This document shows positions 1 through 8,774 of a stretch of DNA of 64,000 nucleotides, piece after piece. How positions within the stretch are numbered: the first letter of the stretch is position 1; the number at the start of each line of letters is the position of its first letter. The notes under the pieces are model-generated. The model ran no database searches and was not told the DNA's origin. It saw only the letters and a program-made list of their open reading frames with translations. The translations under genes and the position numbers were made by a program. This DNA comes from Neptunomonas japonica DSM 18939 (GTDB lineage: Bacteria; Pseudomonadota; Gammaproteobacteria; Pseudomonadales; Balneatricaceae). The DNA lies in NCBI RefSeq assembly GCF_000422765.1, contig NZ_AUGR01000018.1, positions 1-64,000 of the forward strand. The letters are read 5' to 3'.

Positions 1-635
1 AGTCAACTGGCGGTAGCGATACCCTTTTGGGTGGGGCCGGAGATGATACCTTAATAACCCATGGTGTCGGCGATGATATTTTGGATGGAGGCGCCGGTAA
101 TGACACCCTTACTGCTGGTTCTTACTCTAATGCGGTACTGTTAGGTGGAGAGGGTGATGATACGCTGAGTGTCTACAACAGTAAGTACACTAAGGATCGC
201 CAATACAGTCACACGGGAGGTAAAGGGAACGATCAGATCAATGGTTTTTATGGGGCTGATACTTACCATTTTAATCGAGGAGATGGCCAGGATACGATTT
301 ATGATTACAGTGGAGGTTACAGTAACGAAGACCGGATTGTGTTTGGTGAAGGAGTTGAAAAAGAAGAGTTGTGGTTTTCACATGATGGCAATGATCTTCT
401 TATTCAAACCTTGGGCACCGAAGATGAGATCCGTGTAAGTGGTTGGTATAGCTCTGCCGACTATAAAGTAGAAGAAGTTACTGTGTCAGACCAAAAGCTG
501 GGTCTTGGATCACTGGAGCAGCTTGTGAGTGCAATGAGTGCATTTAGTGCTCCATCTGATGGTGCTATATCACTTACTAGTGAAGAACGTGCTCAAGTAA
601 ATGTTGTCATTTCTTCTGCATGGCAACCTGCTTAG
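1..635 (+). CDS. RTX (haemolysin-type Ca-binding repeat) protein, C-terminal end, 5' truncated by window
   Basis: The frame is open from base 3 to the TAG at 633-635, so this is the last ~210 residues of a larger protein. The first ~75 residues carry glycine/aspartate nonapeptide repeats of the GGxGxDxLx type (GGAGDDTL, GGAGNDTL, GGEGDDTL, GGKGNDQI), which bind calcium in type I-secreted proteins. A segment resembling the haemolysin-type calcium-binding related domain follows (RGDGQDTIYDYS, then LWFSHDGNDLLIQ and a GWYSSADYKVEEV block). The tail is uncharged and ends SSAWQPA, compatible with a C-terminal type I secretion signal. The protein is inferred to be exported by an ABC/MFP/TolC apparatus outside the window. 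The activity (toxin, adhesin, enzyme) lies in the missing N-terminal part and cannot be told. Confidence 0.88.
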   Translation, partial: STGGSDTLLGGAGDDTLITHGVGDDILDGGAGNDTLTAGSYSNAVLLGGEGDDTLSVYNSKYTKDRQYSHTGGKGNDQINGFYGADTYHFNRGDGQDTIYDYSGGYSNEDRIVFGEGVEKEELWFSHDGNDLLIQTLGTEDEIRVSGWYSSADYKVEEVTVSDQKLGLGSLEQLVSAMSAFSAPSDGAISLTSEERAQVNVVISSAWQPA

Positions 636-648
636 TTGGGTATTATCT

Positions 649-676
649 GGGGAGCCGAAAGGCTCCTTATTTTATT
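649..676 (+). terminator. Rho-independent terminator after the RTX gene
   Basis: A GGAGCC / GGCTCC stem at 651-656 and 661-666 closes a GAAA tetraloop and is followed by the T-rich run TTATTTTATT. It sits 15 bases after the RTX stop codon. Confidence 0.8.
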
Positions 677-687
677 GCTCTAACTTA

Positions 688-722
688 GGTTGTTATATTG
701 AGTGATTGGTGATTGTTATATG
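688..722. repeat. Paired TTGTTATAT direct repeat
   Basis: TTGTTATATTGA is followed about 22 bases later by ATTGTTATATG. The same pairing (TTGTTATATTGA then ATTGTTATATTGG) recurs at 15246-15280 beside the TnsA fragment, and a diverged single copy lies near 20190. In each place it lies close to a copy of the larger dispersed repeat, so it may be part of the same mobile or structured element. The function is unknown. Confidence 0.45.
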
Positions 723-794
723 CTAGTTCGAGTACCTGTAGCGTTCTTGTACGTATGGCAGTAAGTACTCATATTTTCTCGTAAGTGGAGAAAA

Positions 795-958
795 TGGTCC
801 GTATGTAGTAAAGCTACATAATTAGTTTTAGATTTGTTCGTAGGTAACTTTATGCAATCTTTTACTGCGTTTTTATGCAAACTTATACTGCATATTTCCC
901 CGTAACTCATTGTTTTGTTATTGTCGCTTATGCAGACTTTCGGTGCAAACGACAAAAT
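795..958 (+). repeat. Dispersed structured repeat, copy 1 (3' truncated)
   Basis: The copy starts with a small hairpin GTAG-N5-CTAC (805-817). It continues through the family core, a series of TATGCA-containing blocks followed by CATATTTCCCCGTAACTCA, and ends in the outer arm of a long inverted repeat (GCAGACTTTCGGTGCAAACG). The right half seen in copies 2 and 3 is missing. The arm present here is the exact reverse complement of the right-hand arm of copy 2, so the central segment seems to have inverted or been lost. An apparent minus-strand reading frame at 716-955 is a by-product of the repeat and not a gene. Confidence 0.7.
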
Positions 959-1102
959 GCTGGCTAATATTTAGTTTTTTGTCATTAAGGAATGTGAACT
1001 CCCTTAGATAACGTTTGAATGCTGATTTTCGACTTCCCGTTACTATGCTGATAGGGTTCATTTCAATAAAACTAGTGGCGATCACTAAGAGCTATATTTA
1101 AG

Positions 1103-1774
1103 CTACTCTACAGAAAGACCTACTCCTATGAGAAACTTTTCGGGGTTAATACGTTTTGCAGGGGGGGGCATTATTGAGTTTTTTAAACTTCCAGAACCAG
1201 TACGTCCTGAAGGGGCACTAATCAACTCAAAATGTATTTGATGTCTTGCCTCTGGGTGTGTTCTCCGGGCATTTCCTGTTGAATCAATGTCCGCATCCGT
1301 TCGAACAAAGTACCCCAGAATTGTTCCTGTACTTAGTTCATCACCGACCTGTAAGTTCAGATTGTCTCCTGGGCTTCTAGGCGTAAACGGGTCATTAGCA
1401 AGGTGAGCATAGGCCGAGTAACAATCATTTCCATGGTCTACAACAATAATGTTGCCATAGCCTGCCTCCTCGGTACCGTTCATTCTTACATAGGCCACTT
1501 TCCCACTTGCTACAACAAATACAGCATATGCAGATTTTTCACTATGGCTTGCTCGAACAACGATATCGGTTCCTCCATGAACTCCCTCTTTGCGTTTTGC
1601 TCCAAACTGCCCATTCCCTTGACGAATATGTGTTGTCTCCGTATCTGTTGGCGACATATTGATACTATTAAACGAGCATCCATCATTGGCGTTTACGATA
1701 GGAGACTGAGATATGCCAAAAAGCGAAAGGGCTATTACCAAAAGAATTTCATTTAATTTATTTTCTGTGATCAT
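1103..1774 (-). CDS. M23 family (LytM-type) zinc metallopeptidase, exported
   Basis: The protein has 223 residues. A hydrophobic N-terminal stretch (residues ~8-30) reads as a signal peptide ending near VNA-ND. The M23 zinc ligands are visible: H66 and D70 in VHGGTD, and the HxH pair H178/H181 in RHQIHFEL. H124 in YAHL is the probable catalytic base. This predicts a periplasmic or secreted endopeptidase acting on peptidoglycan peptide crosslinks. The ribosome site GAGG lies 11 bases before the ATG. The gene lies downstream of, and in the same direction as, a three-gene exported-protein operon, but a 218-base gap suggests its own promoter. All catalytic residues are present, so it should be active. 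The target (own wall, rival or host) is unknown. Confidence 0.85.
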   Translation of the reverse strand: MITENKLNEILLVIALSLFGISQSPIVNANDGCSFNSINMSPTDTETTHIRQGNGQFGAKRKEGVHGGTDIVVRASHSEKSAYAVFVVASGKVAYVRMNGTEEAGYGNIIVVDHGNDCYSAYAHLANDPFTPRSPGDNLNLQVGDELSTGTILGYFVRTDADIDSTGNARRTHPEARHQIHFELISAPSGRTGSGSLKNSIMPPPAKRINPEKFLIGVGLSVE

Positions 1775-1992
1775 TTTATTTAACCCTCATAATCCACCGG
1801 CCAACTACATGCGGAGGTTGATACTCCGAAGTTGATAAGTCGAAGTTTTGTTCGTTGATGATGTGTGAGCCTGATAGATTCCCATTTAACAAAAATGGAT
1901 AATTAAATATAGTGACTTAGCGAAAAGTATCATAACAAGCAAATTAAGACAGGAAGCTAACAGTTATTTCGGTTCCGTTTCTCTATATATTT

Positions 1993-3186
1993 TTATTTGT
2001 TATTGTGTTCTACCTCAGTTATTTTACTAGAAATATTGAGCGTAGGAATTTTAGGCAACACACGAACGATGTATCCAATTAGATTAATCTCTTTAGGGGT
2101 TGCATATATTCCGAGGGGATGTCCTGGAACACTCGTCAATCCATCCGGTAAAGAAATATCTCTAACTAAAATTAATTCTGTGGCAAATGAAGAAAATCGT
2201 CCGCTGGGTAAAACCCCCGATGAGGGAGTAGTGCCATCACTCAAAACTAGTTTCTCCTTGGGTTTGAACTTTAATCGGCCTGATACTAGTCTTTCAATAT
2301 CCATCCAAGGCCGGTGCAATTTGACTGTCGCTACCTGATATGAGATCCGTTGTTGTTCGTTGCCTATTTGGGCACGTGTTTTTATCCATGACCCCATGGT
2401 ACCCCAAGCTGACGGTGGTGGAATAATGTATGTTTCAGGAAGATTTATATGTTGTTCGATAGGTACTCTATGTGCATCAAAATGAGCTCTTGCAATTGAC
2501 CACTCTTTCCATCTTGCCCCACCCGCAGTTGCTTCAAAACTCCACAGAGCAGAATCTACTTCAGACTTGAATCCAGATTTTTGCCAATCACTTAAGACAC
2601 CATATATAGCGGAATCGTAATCCTTATACTTCTTTAAATTTGAATGAAGATTCCATAAGCCACTACTTTTTCCGTTTATTAGAATATGGAATAACTCTTG
2701 GGAAATTTGATACCTTTTCACATATTTTGAAGGTTCTCTGGTGTACCCAACTACTTTTCCTCCTCGTATTATAGGCTGAAACAACCACTTGTAGACTTTC
2801 CAGCTCTCTCTCCGGTCCCTAGGTAACGGCGGTGCTGGGCGTGTTTTCTCGAGAATGTCCTCCCATAAGGACTCCATTGATCGCGATCCAAGCTTTCCAT
2901 AGCCATTTTCAATCATAATTGGTTTATCAAATATACTGTTGTTAATAGCCTTCTGAATAAAATTGTCTGGCAAACCATCGTAAGCCGACGAGACTTGAGC
3001 AATTGAGGTTCCTGGCGGTACAATTACAACACCTTTCCAGCCAGTTCCTGGGTCCATTTCGACAAAGTCGTGAGAACCTCCAAAAAAGAGTGTCGCCAAT
3101 TCACTTGAGAGGCGGGTTACTTCACTTCCCCTTACTTCTAATGTAAAAGTAGAGATACAACATAGCGCAAATATTATAGTTTTCAT
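1993..3186 (-). CDS. Exported protein of unknown function, third member of a three-paralogue operon
   Basis: About 397 residues from the ATG at 3186. This start puts a signal peptide (MKTIIFALCCISTFTLEVRGS) at the N-terminus and overlaps the upstream stop codon as ATGA, which implies translational coupling. An ATG 27 bases upstream is possible but adds a non-signal leader. The C-terminal half contains an RPWMD motif, then LVLSDGTTPSSG, ATELILVRDISLP and a final hydrophobic strand, INLIGYIVRVLPKIP. The same order (RPW[ML]D, [LI]VRD/IARN, then a hydrophobic IGxI..LPxIP tail) occurs in the two upstream genes, so the three are diverged paralogues. No catalytic motif is recognised. I do not know the family. 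Confidence 0.75.
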   Translation of the reverse strand: MKTIIFALCCISTFTLEVRGSEVTRLSSELATLFFGGSHDFVEMDPGTGWKGVVIVPPGTSIAQVSSAYDGLPDNFIQKAINNSIFDKPIMIENGYGKLGSRSMESLWEDILEKTRPAPPLPRDRRESWKVYKWLFQPIIRGGKVVGYTREPSKYVKRYQISQELFHILINGKSSGLWNLHSNLKKYKDYDSAIYGVLSDWQKSGFKSEVDSALWSFEATAGGARWKEWSIARAHFDAHRVPIEQHINLPETYIIPPPSAWGTMGSWIKTRAQIGNEQQRISYQVATVKLHRPWMDIERLVSGRLKFKPKEKLVLSDGTTPSSGVLPSGRFSSFATELILVRDISLPDGLTSVPGHPLGIYATPKEINLIGYIVRVLPKIPTLNISSKITEVEHNNK

Positions 3187-4610
3187 TTCACTAACCATGC
3201 ATTTTGTGGCCACTTATCCTCTAAGTTTGGTTCGGGAAGTATTGGCAGTTTCTCTGAAATGAGCCCGATTACGGCGATAGAAGGCGCTTCAATTTTGAAA
3301 GTTACATCAGTACTCGTTTCATCAATTTTCGTAGTTGACCATGTCTTCTTTTTACCTCCAAATATTCCGAAAAATCCCCCACCACCTCCAGATGAACCCG
3401 AAGAGACAATTGAAGCATAGCTGTCCTTCGATACTGTCGCTATCAGATTACGGTTACGTGCTATTACCATCTCTGTAGGAAGTAAAGTACAATCGATCGG
3501 CACATTGTTATAAACGCTAACGGTACTTGGCTTAGGTACTCCTTCCGAATCAGGGCCAGGAGATACTTGGGGATATTCAGGTGTATTGTCAGCTTTTTTC
3601 CAGGTCCAACCTTGGGGTTGGTAAAAAACCTCTGTATCCAACCAAGGTCGCCTAATAGTAACGCGCCCAATATCAAATGAGTATGAGAACTTAGAAACCT
3701 CAACTTTACGAGTTTCGGTAGAATTTCCATTTCCTTTGTTCACACCAAGCTGCAAAAAACCAAGGGAACCAAATGCAAACTTTCGTTTTTGTGTGTTTGT
3801 AGCATCATAGTCTGTGGTGACTTCGTCTTGAGAAAAGCTAACATTTACCCAGTCCGTTGCCTGTTCCCATGTTTCAACCTTAGGCGAAACCTCAGATCTA
3901 GGAGATTTGTAAGCTCCTTCTATATCCCCATTGTTAAAGTCCAGGCCTAGCCTTTTATAACTGTCCAAAAGCTGCTTTCGTTTTTCGTTTTGAGCATTTC
4001 CAAAATAATCACCCAAATTTCTCAACACAAAGAGCGCAGCATCAACTTCTTGCTTCTGTCCTCTTATTCTCCAGTTTCTTTCCGCAATTCTTATATCATT
4101 TTCTGCTTTTGCCTTTTCTATCTTTGATTCGGCGAATTTATAGCGTACCGCAGCATCCAAATAAACTTTCTCCAGTGCACCGTACCGAACAAATAGGTCA
4201 GTAAACGTGTTATCAGCTTTCTCTAAAAGAGCTAATGCGGCTTTATATTCTTCAGTGGTTGGCCTGAGTGGTCCTGTCATACCTCCTAGAATATTATTAT
4301 ATATTCCATCCAGCTTACGAACACGCGCATAGCTCTCAATATTGGGCTGTGCAGTTGGGCAAAAATTTGCCAAATCATTTATAGATGCAGGATCATCTTT
4401 GTCAGCAACAGCGCCCACTATCGATAGACTAAGCCAGTGCTTACTCTTATTATCGGCACTGTCTTCAAACCCAAGTACTCTGCGCTGTGCGTCATAAAAT
4501 GTCGAAATAGCTTTAACAGGATCCACATCTTGTGCACTGGCGGAATCGCCGTATGTTAAACTTAATGCGAACACTGAAGCAGGTATCATTGTGGATAAAT
4601 TATTGTTCAT
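3183..4610 (-). CDS. Exported protein of unknown function, second member of a three-paralogue operon
   Basis: 475 residues with an N-terminal signal peptide (cleavage near SASA-QD) and a good ribosome site (GGGAG, 6 bases before the ATG). Residues ~110-215 are rich in Glu/Lys/Ala and probably helical. The C-terminal part has RRPWLDTEVFY, then a Pro-rich stretch, TEMVIARNRNL, a glycine-rich run (SSGGGGGFFGIFGG) and a hydrophobic strand, IAVIGLISEKLPILPEP. The RPWLD / IARN / IGLI..LPILP order matches the neighbours at both sides. It lies 21 bases after the first gene and overlaps the third by 4 bases, so all three are one transcript. A soluble, secreted or outer-surface role is inferred from the signal peptides only. 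Confidence 0.75.
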   Translation of the reverse strand: MNNNLSTMIPASVFALSLTYGDSASAQDVDPVKAISTFYDAQRRVLGFEDSADNKSKHWLSLSIVGAVADKDDPASINDLANFCPTAQPNIESYARVRKLDGIYNNILGGMTGPLRPTTEEYKAALALLEKADNTFTDLFVRYGALEKVYLDAAVRYKFAESKIEKAKAENDIRIAERNWRIRGQKQEVDAALFVLRNLGDYFGNAQNEKRKQLLDSYKRLGLDFNNGDIEGAYKSPRSEVSPKVETWEQATDWVNVSFSQDEVTTDYDATNTQKRKFAFGSLGFLQLGVNKGNGNSTETRKVEVSKFSYSFDIGRVTIRRPWLDTEVFYQPQGWTWKKADNTPEYPQVSPGPDSEGVPKPSTVSVYNNVPIDCTLLPTEMVIARNRNLIATVSKDSYASIVSSGSSGGGGGFFGIFGGKKKTWSTTKIDETSTDVTFKIEAPSIAVIGLISEKLPILPEPNLEDKWPQNAWLVK

Positions 4611-4631
4611 TTGAATCTCCCTATTTTCCAG

Positions 4632-5780
4632 TCACCATTTAATATTATGGTTCTGTGCAGCGGGTATTCTGGGAAGCTCCCTTTGAATTTTCGCTACTAT
4701 CAAATAGCCAACAACTTTCAGGATATTCCCTTGAATATAAAAGGGCCCCGTAGCTAATTTTTCTCCAGATTTGTTAATCAAACTATTGGTCGACGAAGTT
4801 TCATCAAAAACAATTTCAAGATCTTTTAAGATGATCGACTTTGAGTAATATGACGAAATAGCCTCTTCTGTATTTTGAAAACCGGGCTTGCCGTTTGATA
4901 TCACTTTGCCGTGTATATGTCTCCAAAGTGGGCTCATAAAAAATGAGTGATCAAAGATATTATTTTTATGATTAATGATAATAAAAGAAAATGATAATCT
5001 CTTGATATTTTTACCGAAATTGAATGAGTTATCATTAATTTCAAAAGCTACTTTTACGTTTTTTATTAAGTTACTGCTTTCAGAAAGTCTAATCCAATTT
5101 GTATCATCAAGGCCTGCCAATATTATTTCAGCAGTGTTCCGATTACTCAAAGTAGATAATCTTTTTGTTAAACTATCATTTAGCTTATCAGCATCTTCTG
5201 TTGTGGTTTCAGCAACCTCTCTAAGCGCATGCTCAAACTTAAATCGTTGACCAAACGCTTCCCAATCTCGTTCTAACCTGATCAACCGGCTTTTCAGGTT
5301 GACTGTGCGTGCAGAATTAATTTCTTTGCCAATTTCATTTTTTAGCTTCTCATATCTTTCTTTATATTCAGAATATTTCTTATAGCCCTCTGTTTTTTCC
5401 TTTGCCTTAATATCTTTGTATAAAAGGTCAAGAGTGGATGAATAAGAAGAGGATTTTTTTTTGCTGATATTTCCAAATTCCAGTTCAGAACGAAACTCAT
5501 CAATCACCAGATATAGATTATTTTTTGAATCTGGAATGTTATCAATGTATCGGGAAGACTCAGTAAATAACGGATCTGAAATCGCGTTATTAGGTATCAG
5601 CAATGCATTTTTAAATGGTGTATAGTTTTCTGAACTATCTAGTCCTTTATTTATTACTTTAGAAATTAAAAAATTTGTCGCCTTAGTTAACTCTATGTCG
5701 GCATTATTTGAAGATGCTGCGAGTGGTTTTAAAAGAGCCAAGACGAAAATTACTAACTGAGGAACTAATTTGTATCGCAT
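4632..5780 (-). CDS. Exported coiled-coil protein of unknown function, first member of a three-paralogue operon
   Basis: 382 residues with a signal peptide (MRYKLVPQLVIFVLALLKPLAAS) and a GGAGG ribosome site 10 bases before the ATG. Residues ~95-185 are strongly charged and predicted coiled coil (KSSSYSSTLDLLYKDIKAKE and onward). The C-terminal third repeats the paralogue pattern in a more diverged form: SPLWRHIHGKV, IILKDLEIVFDE and a terminal hydrophobic strand VVGYLIVAKIQRELPRIP. Codon use is very AT-rich, more so than in the core genes, which suggests horizontal origin. It is the promoter-proximal gene of the operon. The function is unknown. The shared C-terminal module could mediate assembly of the three products. 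Confidence 0.72.
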   Translation of the reverse strand: MRYKLVPQLVIFVLALLKPLAASSNNADIELTKATNFLISKVINKGLDSSENYTPFKNALLIPNNAISDPLFTESSRYIDNIPDSKNNLYLVIDEFRSELEFGNISKKKSSSYSSTLDLLYKDIKAKEKTEGYKKYSEYKERYEKLKNEIGKEINSARTVNLKSRLIRLERDWEAFGQRFKFEHALREVAETTTEDADKLNDSLTKRLSTLSNRNTAEIILAGLDDTNWIRLSESSNLIKNVKVAFEINDNSFNFGKNIKRLSFSFIIINHKNNIFDHSFFMSPLWRHIHGKVISNGKPGFQNTEEAISSYYSKSIILKDLEIVFDETSSTNSLINKSGEKLATGPFYIQGNILKVVGYLIVAKIQRELPRIPAAQNHNIKW

Positions 5781-6545
5781 ACATTTTCCCTCCGATTTGA
5801 ATGTATGTGAGCATATTTTTTAATAGAATTCAATATTTATCTAGATATTAATAAAGTGTCAATTATCACGAATTCTAGGTGTGATTAGTATCTTTTAAAA
5901 TCTTATTAATATTTTATAAAGATTAACTTAAGCAGGTTTATTGCGACTAAAGTACTGATGATTTAATGCGTTTTTTATTATTTTTATATTTTTTTGTTTA
6001 ATAATCAATTGATTATGTTGAAACTTATATTGTCTTGAAATTAATTGAGTGTTCAGATAAGCATTGTATTATTGATAAAATTTATTACATATTAGAAAAA
6101 TATACATCTGATTCTAACTATAGCTTGGGTTATAAATAACCCATATGAGCTATATCAGTATAATTGAATTAAATATCTGATATTAGTTAAATAATATCCA
6201 GTAATAATTATGGTTTTTGTTAATTTATGGGTTTTTAATGACCCGGTTTTGTTTTTTGAAAATTAATTGAATATCAATAAATAATTCTTTTTTTTTGACG
6301 TGTTTTTCGTGTTTTTTATAAAGTATTGCGGATGTCAGTCGCCGCGACATCGCATAGTTATGCCATGCTTAACGGATGGTATCGAAAACGTTCAATTTAA
6401 CACTTTCCTGAATCAGTGACTCTATCCGTTCAACATTCACCAACCGGTTAAAATCAGCACCGCTCTATAAAAATCAAACCTTATCTGACTCGTTGAGAGT
6501 ATTATTCCTGTTCACGCTCGATTTTAGCTAGCATGTGTCGCTTGC
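5781..6545. other. AT-rich gene-free region
   Basis: About 765 bases with long A/T runs and no credible reading frame. The part near 5790-5860 should carry the promoter of the minus-strand exported-protein operon. GC content rises at about 6330, close to the IS1380-like relic, so the junction of different DNA sources probably lies there. I see no RNA gene or clear terminator. Confidence 0.5.
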
Positions 6546-7019
6546 TCAACGGCTTTTGTTACATTTTGTTAGCATTTGAGTGTACAAATACTCGACGTGG
6601 GTACCATCTAAAAAATGTGTTATTTCGGCCCTTGGTTCAATGCTATACGCTTCCGTAAACTGAACTGAAAGCTTTGAATTTCGGCAATGTTTTCCAAATC
6701 TGAGTTTGATTTGTTGTCCGCTGCTTGCCACCTGACAGGCCATGTACATTAGCTCTTGTATGAGCGTTTTCAAACGATCACGTTTGGCTTTATGGTGGAC
6801 AGGTGCGTCTATTCCCATCAGGTCGCGAAGCCTCATTTTGCGTAAAAGATTGTAAGCTAAGACCGCAAATATTATGACCAGATCGTTAGTATCGAATTTA
6901 CAGGAAGACACGCGTTCAAGATATAAATCTGTTTTAAATTCACTATGACATTGCTCAGAAGTCGCGTCGTCGCCGTATGGGGCAATTACTGCATGATCAT
7001 CGGCAATTTCGGTAGGCAA
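6546..7019 (-). pseudogene. IS1380-family transposase, C-terminal remnant
   Basis: The 157-residue frame lacks the N-terminal DNA-binding region and most of the DDE core expected of a ~430-residue transposase. What remains matches the C-terminal part of IS1380-type transposases, with the pattern SEQCHSEFKTDLYLERV followed by KFDTNDLV and AVLAYNLLRKM. The E in SEQ/SEF corresponds to the late catalytic-region glutamate in the family, as I recall it. No intact start region or terminal inverted repeats are recognised, so it is a decayed insertion and not an active element. Confidence 0.75.
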
Positions 7020-7203
7020 AGTGGTTAGTCAACCTTCCAGAGTGATCTGCAGCTCAAGAAATATCTGCTCGCGTCACTTTGACGCACGGTGATTCTGATT
7101 GCTTAACACGTATAACTTGTTCTGTCAAGTAATTCAGATAAAATCGCTTCCATTTTCTCTAGATGGAGATTGCACCAAATTGTCACGGCAGCCGCTTTTG
7201 ATC

Positions 7204-7560
7204 TGCTTTAATTAAACAGGACACTTTCATAATGGAATATAATCCAATTATCGAGGTGTTAAATGGCAAAACGAACAAACAGAAGTTACACGACTGAATT
7301 TAAAAATGAAGCGGTCGCATTAGTAACTGAACAAGGTTACAGCGTCCCTAAAGCAGCAGCGTCTTTAGGTATCACTGATAAATTACTTTATAACTGGAAA
7401 GCTAAGCTGGAAGCTGAGCAATCAGGTTCAATTTTAAGCGTGGGTGAACGAATTGAGCTACTTAGGTTACGAAAGGAAAATAAAGAGCTGAGGATGGAAA
7501 AAGATATCCTAAAAAAGGCCAGCGCCCTCCTGCTAAGGGAAACCAAGTAACGTTTGAAAC
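7204..7560 (+). mobile_element. IS3-family insertion sequence remnant (left end and orfA only)
   Basis: The segment has a plausible left end near 7200 (TGATCTGC) and an intact orfA. The overlapping orfB integrase frame that should follow is missing. The sequence from 7551 to 7748 has no transposase-like frame. The element therefore cannot move on its own. Confidence 0.6.
7263..7550 (+). CDS. IS3-family transposase OrfA (helix-turn-helix subunit)
   Basis: 95 residues, the usual length of IS3 OrfA. The HTH lies at about residues 10-45 (YTTEFKNEAVALVTEQGYSV, then AAASLGITDKLLYNWK). It is followed by a leucine-zipper-like helix (IELLRLRKENKELRMEKDIL) and the signature KKASALLLRE, where A6G-type frameshifting into OrfB would normally occur. 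Here OrfB is absent, so the product could at most bind IS ends. The ribosome site GAGGTG precedes the ATG by 4-5 bases. Confidence 0.88.
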   Translation: MAKRTNRSYTTEFKNEAVALVTEQGYSVPKAAASLGITDKLLYNWKAKLEAEQSGSILSVGERIELLRLRKENKELRMEKDILKKASALLLRETK

Positions 7561-7748
7561 CAGAAAACTCGATCTTTGAAATTAAGATCATATTTACCAG
7601 TATTAGATATTATTTAATCAACTACAGGATGTGAAAGAGAGGCTTATCATGGACGAGTGTGCATCTGACCATTCTTACGTGAATCAAGGTCAAGTAATGA
7701 GAGCCAACCATTGGTCTTTGACAGAAATTCATCGCTTTTGTTTAACTC

Positions 7749-8774
7749 TTAACCGCCTGATCTTAATTTAAGCCAATCTGTTTCGGTATGCTCATAAACC
7801 CTTTCCCATTCATATTCATCATGTATAGCTGGAAGAGAGGCAGCCATAGCAGAAGGTAATGTGTTTGAGAATAGCGAATGAAGTTGGTTGCCAACTTCAT
7901 GATGCAGGGGATAATAGCTGCGCTTACCAGAATAAGATTGGAGGTATTTTAGTAGTATCAAATAGATTATAAGTACTGAGCGGTTTTTGTTTGAAAGGTT
8001 GGAGTTTGAATCGATAACTGTTTCGCAATTGTAAATGATTTCGTTAAGATCCATATCTCGGTCTCGAGAGCCAGATAAAAAAGTGCTGCAGTGCCCAATA
8101 CTTATTGCTAGTTTTCCTTCACTATAACCATCGAAACTGTCCAGTCTGCAAAGAACTCGGCAGAGATTATCAACTGCAGAAGTGAGTGAGTCATTCACGC
8201 CCTCTAAGAATAAGTTGTGTCCGTAGAAAAAGCGCTGGAGTGCAGAAAAAAACTGCTCCGTTTCTTTTTGAGGTACTGGGCGAGCGGTCCAATGCATTAC
8301 CGCATTGAATCTACTCATGTGAGAAAGGAAGTCACTAAATAGTAAATTATTATTAGGGAAAGCAGTTCCTTGGAGATAATGCTGAAGATCATGAATCAAT
8401 TTGTCTAATTCCGTCCATTTCAAAAACTTACGACCACGCAAGAAACTATATTTTGTAAGTATTAGCTCTTGAGAAACATCTTCCAGTATAGGTAAAAGGA
8501 TAATTTCGTTTTCGGTTTCTTCTCTATCCCGAATAAGTTGTAGTTCTCGGTTAGTCCACTCCTTAGAGAGAAAGTCTTTTGAAAAAATTACTAATACGAA
8601 TCGAGCGCTGTTCAGCGCTTGGATAATGCTTTGATCAAGATGATCGCCCACTCTAAGGTCTTCGGAGTCAATCCAAAATGATATGTCATTATCTTTTAGA
8701 CGCTCAGTAAGCGGCTTTATATAGCTATCCTTGTCTTCGGATGCATGACAGATAAAAACGTCTTTACAGCTCAT
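7749..8774 (-). CDS. TIR-domain protein with an uncharacterised C-terminal domain (probable antiphage effector or signal synthase)
   Basis: 341 residues. Residues 4-135 are a canonical bacterial TIR domain: DVFICHASEDKD (strand A/box 1), SFWIDSEDLRVGDHL (BB-loop region), FVLVIFSKDFLS, and the WxxxE motif W73-T-N-R-E77, whose Glu is the catalytic residue in NAD-cleaving TIR enzymes. Residues ~150-341 are a helical region with no motif I recognise (VLCRLDSFDGYSEGK; a hydrophobic SVLIIYLILLKYLQSY helix). The gene is last in a minus-strand operon; its ATG overlaps the upstream gene by 11 bases. With an ThsB-like TIR protein two genes upstream, the parsimonious reading is an abortive-infection defence operon using NAD+ chemistry. 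Whether this TIR makes a signal or destroys NAD+ is not visible. Confidence 0.85.
   Translation of the reverse strand: MSCKDVFICHASEDKDSYIKPLTERLKDNDISFWIDSEDLRVGDHLDQSIIQALNSARFVLVIFSKDFLSKEWTNRELQLIRDREETENEIILLPILEDVSQELILTKYSFLRGRKFLKWTELDKLIHDLQHYLQGTAFPNNNLLFSDFLSHMSRFNAVMHWTARPVPQKETEQFFSALQRFFYGHNLFLEGVNDSLTSAVDNLCRVLCRLDSFDGYSEGKLAISIGHCSTFLSGSRDRDMDLNEIIYNCETVIDSNSNLSNKNRSVLIIYLILLKYLQSYSGKRSYYPLHHEVGNQLHSLFSNTLPSAMAASLPAIHDEYEWERVYEHTETDWLKLRSGG

Noticed and set aside
716..955. 79-codon minus-strand reading frame
   Set aside because: It lies in repeat copy 1 and nearby low-complexity DNA, has no ribosome site and no coding character.
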